A stretch of 18,781 nt of DNA, taken from positions 1 to 18,781 of the forward strand of contig URHE01000037.1 in NCBI GenBank assembly GCA_900547595.1, written 5' to 3'. This document shows positions 15,668 to 18,781 of this stretch, piece after piece. The notes beneath the pieces were generated by a model. The model did no database searches. It worked only from the letters and a program-made list of their open reading frames with translations, and was not told the origin of the DNA. Positions within the stretch are counted from its first letter, which is position 1. Each line of letters begins with the position of its first letter. The translations under genes and the position numbers were made by a program. This DNA comes from an uncultured Desulfovibrio sp. GTDB lineage: Bacteria > Desulfobacterota > Desulfovibrionia > Desulfovibrionales > Desulfovibrionaceae.

Positions 15668-15703
15668 CGTATATGGGCATAAAAAATGACCGTATATGAG
15701 CAT
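15668..15703 (-). promoter_or_regulatory. Candidate activator-binding direct repeat upstream of the SdhA-like operon
   Basis: CGTATATGGGCAT (15668-15680) and CGTATATGAGCAT (15691-15703) differ at one base and start 23 bp apart. Read on the minus strand they are TGCCCATAT and TGCTCATAT, close to the TGCCC-W3 elements at 13279-13323. They lie about 96-131 bp upstream of the start predicted from the 15773 sigma-54 promoter, a typical enhancer distance. Confidence 0.55.
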
Positions 15704-15772
15704 TTCTGGAGCAGCAAAAAAGGAAGGACAAATTTATCATTGAATAACAAGATGTTATAAAATCAACCCCGC

Positions 15773-15788
15773 TGGCATCGTCTTTGCT
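15773..15788 (+). promoter_or_regulatory. Sigma-54 (-24/-12) promoter before the SdhA-like operon
   Basis: TGGCATC-GTCT-TTGCT has the invariant GG (15774-15775) and GC (15786-15787) 12 bp apart. It shares all 12 fixed positions with the promoter at 13408-13423; only the N4 differs. The predicted start is near 15799, 40 bp before the ATG. Confidence 0.82.
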
Positions 15789-15838
15789 TTTACGGGGACA
15801 CAGTACCAGTGGCTGAAAAGACAACTGAGGACGGTTTT

Positions 15839-17569
15839 ATGAACGCGGACTACAAGGTAGATTTGCTCGTTATCGGCATGGGGGCCGCGGCGGAGCTGGC
15901 GGCCATCTATGCCCATGATGCCAATCCTGACCTGGACATCCTTATCACCACCAAGGCGCTGAAAGGCAAGGGGGGATGCAGCAGGATGGTCCAGGGCGGC
16001 TTCAATGTCGTGCTGGACCCGGGAGACTCGCACGAGAAACATCTGGTGGACACGCTCAAGGGCGGAAAATTCATCAATAATCAGGACCTGGCAAAGGCGC
16101 TGGTGGAAAACGCCACGCCAACGGTCAAGGAACTGGAAACAGTGTGCGGCTGCTTCTTCGACAGGCGCCCCGATGGCCATATCCACCAGAAGCCCTTTGC
16201 CGGCCAGTGCTTTGACCGCACCGTGCACAAGGGCGACCTGACGGGCATCGAGATCATCAGCCGGACCACGGAACAGATCTTCAAACGGCGCATCCCCGTG
16301 CTCGAGGAAACGCGCGCGGTGGAGCTGCTGCTGGATGGGGAAGGCAAGACCGTGACCGGCGCGCTGCTCTTCAATATCCGCACCGGCCAGTTCATCACCG
16401 TCGAGGCGGCGGCCACCCTGGTGGCCACTGGCGGCGGCCCCACCCAGTACAGGTTCCATGCGCCGGGGCCGGAGAAGTCCGCCGACGGCATCGCCATGCT
16501 GTACCGCGCCGGCGCTCTCATGCGCGACATGGAGATGATCCAGTTCCATCCCACCGGCCTCATCATCCCCGGCAGTGTGGTGGCGGGCTCCCTCCTCGAG
16601 GAAGGGCTGCGCGGCGCCGGCGCCCATCTCTACAATGGCGAAGGCGAACGCTACATGTTGCGCTATGCGCCCGATGTGGCCGAACGCGCGACGCGTGACG
16701 TGGTAAGCCGCTCCTCCTATCTGGAAATGATGGCCGGCAGGGGATGTCCGGAAGGCGGCGTGCGTATCGACGCGGCTCACCTTGGCGCCGATTTTGTCCT
16801 CAAGAACTTCCCGGGCATGGCCGAGCGCTGCGCCCAGTTCAAGTACGACCTCGCACGGGGGCAGGTGCCTGTCTCGCCGGCGGCGCATTTCTTCATGGGC
16901 GGCGCCGTCATTGATACGGACTGCAAAGCCTCGCTGGAAAAGCTTTTCGTGGCCGGGGAGGATTCCGGCGGCGTGCATGGCGCGAACCGCCTGGGCGGTA
17001 ACGGTATCGGCGAGTCCTGTGTGTTCGGGAGGCTGGCGGGGATATCCATCGCCCGTTACCTGTCCGATCCTGAAAACCGCAAAATCGTGCCCACCGCCGC
17101 GGGCATGGCGGAAGAGACCCAAAAAAGGCTCCTCGCCCCGTTGTCGCGCAAGGGAGGGCGGTCGCCTTTCGAGAACCGCCGCGACATCCAGGAGACCAAC
17201 TGGGTGAAGGTGGGCGTCGTGCGCGAGGAAAAGCTGCTGAAGGAGGCCCTGACCGATTTCGCCAGCCTGCGCGCGGATGTGGAAAATGCCAGCGTGAGCG
17301 GTGAGCGCGCCTATAACATGATGTTCAACACCCACCTCGACACGTTGAGCATGATGGATGTCTCCACCATGGCCACCATCTCCGCCCTGCAGCGCGACGA
17401 AACGCGCGGCGCCCATACCCGCAAGGAATTTCCGGACCAGCGGGACGACTACGGGCTCTTCAACACGTTCATGTGGAAGGGAGCCGACGGGATGCCGGAA
17501 TTTGAAAAACGCGATGTGGAATTCAAGCACATGAGCGTGGACGAGATCAAGAATTTCCAATGCAAATAG
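15839..17569 (+). CDS. SdhA/FrdA-like flavoprotein subunit (576 aa), variant active site
   Basis: This is a full-length flavoprotein of the succinate dehydrogenase/fumarate reductase type. It has a Rossmann motif GMGAAA (13-18, last Gly replaced by Ala), HPTG (237-240), the arginine of 'ATRDVVSRS' (R286), 'SPAAHFFMGG' (H350), 'VHGANRLGGNGIGES' (R384) and a C-terminal 'RDETRGAHTRKEFP'. These align with E. coli FrdA H232, R287, H355 and R390. Two differences stand out. The substrate-contacting Thr of 'MTEG' (FrdA T244) is Glu in 'LLEEGLRGAG' (E254). The His that binds FAD covalently in FrdA (H44) aligns with C47. It has TGAGGA seven bases before ATG. No Tat or Sec signal, so it faces the cytoplasm. 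With the next two genes it forms a membrane-bound quinone-linked complex; the substrate may be a succinate analogue rather than succinate. Confidence 0.88.
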   Translation: MNADYKVDLLVIGMGAAAELAAIYAHDANPDLDILITTKALKGKGGCSRMVQGGFNVVLDPGDSHEKHLVDTLKGGKFINNQDLAKALVENATPTVKELETVCGCFFDRRPDGHIHQKPFAGQCFDRTVHKGDLTGIEIISRTTEQIFKRRIPVLEETRAVELLLDGEGKTVTGALLFNIRTGQFITVEAAATLVATGGGPTQYRFHAPGPEKSADGIAMLYRAGALMRDMEMIQFHPTGLIIPGSVVAGSLLEEGLRGAGAHLYNGEGERYMLRYAPDVAERATRDVVSRSSYLEMMAGRGCPEGGVRIDAAHLGADFVLKNFPGMAERCAQFKYDLARGQVPVSPAAHFFMGGAVIDTDCKASLEKLFVAGEDSGGVHGANRLGGNGIGESCVFGRLAGISIARYLSDPENRKIVPTAAGMAEETQKRLLAPLSRKGGRSPFENRRDIQETNWVKVGVVREEKLLKEALTDFASLRADVENASVSGERAYNMMFNTHLDTLSMMDVSTMATISALQRDETRGAHTRKEFPDQRDDYGLFNTFMWKGADGMPEFEKRDVEFKHMSVDEIKNFQCK

Positions 17570-17585
17570 GAAAGGGGAAACCACA

Positions 17586-17924
17586 ATGAGCATGTCTGAC
17601 CTTGAGTACCGGAAGCCGTTGCAGTGGGGGGAGATCGATCCCTATCGACGCGGGCGCGCCCATGTGGGCATGTGGGCGTGGCTGATCCAGCGTGTCAGCG
17701 CCGTCTTTGTCATCCTCCTGCTGGCCTGCCACATCCTCTTTCCCTATAAGCCGTATCTCCAGCTCCTGCTGCTGCTGTGTGTCGCGCTGCATGCGTCCCT
17801 CGGCGTCCGCGTGATCCTGCTCGATCTCAATCTGGCCAGGATATCCTCCGCGCGCAGGCTTGTGCCGTGGTGCCTCGGCATCGGACTGGGCATCGCCCTG
17901 CTTATCTGGTTTGCCATTTATTAG
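17586..17924 (+). CDS. Small SdhC/D-like membrane anchor (112 aa)
   Basis: Three hydrophobic helices (about 33-53, 57-79, 93-112) follow a charged N-terminus. The motif 'IQRVSAVFVILLLACHI' (34-50), with R36, S38 and H49, and 'HASLGVRVILLD' (69-80) resemble the quinone-site and heme-ligand regions of Sdh anchors; H49 and H69 are candidate heme b axial ligands. It therefore should tether the flavoprotein and iron-sulfur subunits to the inner membrane and exchange electrons with menaquinone. At 112 residues it is half the usual single-anchor size (about 200 or more, five helices), so a second anchor or a dimer may be needed. AGGAAAGGGG precedes the ATG; it starts 16 bp after the flavoprotein stop and lies unusually between the A and B subunit genes. 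Confidence 0.82.
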   Translation: MSMSDLEYRKPLQWGEIDPYRRGRAHVGMWAWLIQRVSAVFVILLLACHILFPYKPYLQLLLLLCVALHASLGVRVILLDLNLARISSARRLVPWCLGIGLGIALLIWFAIY

Positions 17925-17934
17925 GAGGACAGCC

Positions 17935-18781
17935 ATGAGCGATCAGCCGATACGGAAAACCGTCAGGATTTTCCGCTACGATCCCCAGGTGGGGGGCGAG
18001 GGGCACTTTCTGGACTATGAACTGGAGATACCCAATCCCGACACCACCACCATCCTGGATGTCCTCCTCCGCATCCAGAAGGAGCAGGACCCGACGCTTG
18101 CCTTCCGCTATGCCTGCCGCGTCAACATGTGCGGCTCGTGCGGCATGGTGATCAATGGCCGGGAAGGTCTGGCGTGCAAGACCAATGTCTGTGACCTCCC
18201 GGCGGGACAACCCATCACCCTTCGTCCGTTGAACCATTTTCCCGTCATCAAGGACCTGGTCGTGGACATGGGGCCCTTTTTCGCCAAGTACGAGGATACG
18301 CTGCCCTTCTTCGAGCCGAAGGAAAAACGGGACGAACCCTATATCATCAAGCCCGATGATCAGGCCCGCATCGACATCGGCATGGCCACGGACTGCATTG
18401 CCTGCGGCTGCTGCGTTTCCAGCTGCACCCAGGTGGACGGCAATGAGGAGTACAGCGGGCCCGCCTCGCTGAACCGCGCCTTTACCCTCCTGGCGGACAA
18501 GCGGGACGGCCTGTTTGAGGAAAGGCTCACCCGGGCTCTGCAAAGCTGTTACAACTGCCGCACGGAGTTCAACTGCACAGAAGTCTGCCCCAAGAATATC
18601 AGCGGCACACGCGCCATCAAGTATATCCAGCGCCTCGCCCTGAAGAACCTGAAGTCCCTCAAGCCCCTGGGCCCCCATCCGGCGGAGCTTCGGGAGCAGG
18701 AGGGAACCGGGGGCGCGGCGGTCTCCGCCGCGTGCGCGGCCCCGGGCATGACCAGCCACGCCACACCCCCCGGGCAGGCCC
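17935..18781 (+). CDS. SdhB/FrdB-like iron-sulfur subunit, 3'-truncated by the window edge
   Basis: ATG 17935 follows AGGAGG by a short spacer and comes 10 bp after the anchor stop; the frame stays open to the last base (282 codons visible). A plant-type [2Fe-2S] site is C61/C66/C69/C81 (C-x4-C-x2-C-x11-C). The [4Fe-4S]/[3Fe-4S] cysteines are C154/C157/C160/C164 and C208/C214/C218, the last followed by Pro, exactly the SdhB/FrdB order. Extra cysteines C159 and C205 flank the clusters. It passes electrons between the FAD subunit and the quinone site. From about residue 245 the tail becomes Pro/Gly/Ala-rich and goes beyond the normal family end (about 240 residues), so a C-terminal extension runs past the window. 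A second anchor or further operon genes could follow. Confidence 0.9.
   Translation, partial: MSDQPIRKTVRIFRYDPQVGGEGHFLDYELEIPNPDTTTILDVLLRIQKEQDPTLAFRYACRVNMCGSCGMVINGREGLACKTNVCDLPAGQPITLRPLNHFPVIKDLVVDMGPFFAKYEDTLPFFEPKEKRDEPYIIKPDDQARIDIGMATDCIACGCCVSSCTQVDGNEEYSGPASLNRAFTLLADKRDGLFEERLTRALQSCYNCRTEFNCTEVCPKNISGTRAIKYIQRLALKNLKSLKPLGPHPAELREQEGTGGAAVSAACAAPGMTSHATPPGQA

Noticed and set aside
13360..15687. Shared 12-mer GGCATAAAAAAT at 13360-13371 and 15676-15687
   Set aside because: Both are upstream of sigma-54 promoters, but they lie at different distances (49 versus 98 bp from the -24 GG) and the sequence is A-rich, so chance is likely. It overlaps one TGCCC element only in the second copy.
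15740..15761. Sigma-70 promoter TTGAAT/TATAAA before the SdhA-like operon
   Set aside because: The spacer is only 10 bp, and a near-perfect sigma-54 site lies just downstream.
15755..17593. Long minus-strand open frame opposite the SdhA-like gene
   Set aside because: It overlaps the sigma-54 promoter and a clear flavoprotein gene and has no domain features.

Overview
The window is GC-rich (roughly two thirds G+C) and reads like a Desulfovibrionaceae-type anaerobic, Gram-negative chromosome. The reasons are a DUF4125-type protein next to a TPR protein, an outer-membrane porin inside a redox operon, AprA/fumarate-reductase-like flavoproteins paired with ferredoxins, a GltD-like NAD(P)H/ferredoxin module, and sigma-54 regulation. 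The genus assignment is an inference. No rRNA, tRNA, CRISPR array or insertion sequence was seen.

Region 1 (1-1290, + strand): the 3' end of a TPR protein overlaps a small DUF4125-like gene by 17 bp, and a strong intrinsic terminator follows.

Region 2 (about 1450-11583) looks like one metabolic unit. It holds an SLC13/DASS anion permease (+), a convergent LysR regulator (-), and, divergent from LysR, an operon of five genes. These are an AprA/FrdA-superfamily FAD protein, a GltD-like NAD(P)H oxidoreductase with N- and C-terminal iron-sulfur modules, an outer-membrane porin, a small 2x[4Fe-4S] ferredoxin, and a second FAD protein. A terminator closes the operon. The permease promoter and the operon promoter share a composite sequence (TTTGACA-NN-ACAG, then ATGAT-N6-TTCACAAA), so they are probably co-regulated, perhaps by the LysR protein. 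My reading is an outer-membrane-to-cytoplasm route for an organic anion, followed by cytoplasmic flavin-based redox conversion linked to NAD(P)H and ferredoxin. The substrate is unknown.

Region 3 (11665-18781) is a second, independent unit. A GAF-domain sigma-54 activator (-) is divergent from a TauE/SafE permease and a second SLC13/DASS permease (+). An SdhA/FrdA-like flavoprotein, a very small membrane anchor and an SdhB/FrdB-like iron-sulfur subunit follow; the last runs off the window end. Two good -24/-12 sigma-54 promoters sharing TGGCATC-N4-TTGCT lie before the TauE gene and before the flavoprotein gene. Each is preceded at enhancer distance by helically phased TGCYC-W3-4 elements that may be the activator's binding sites. 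The A-anchor-B gene order, the 112-residue anchor, and changes at two key flavoprotein positions (the covalent-FAD His and a substrate-binding Thr) suggest this is not an ordinary succinate dehydrogenase or fumarate reductase.

The two adjacent units have the same logic (SLC13 transporter plus fumarate-reductase-superfamily flavoenzyme plus dedicated regulator) but different architecture and control. The most novel content is the co-regulation signals and the unassigned substrates.
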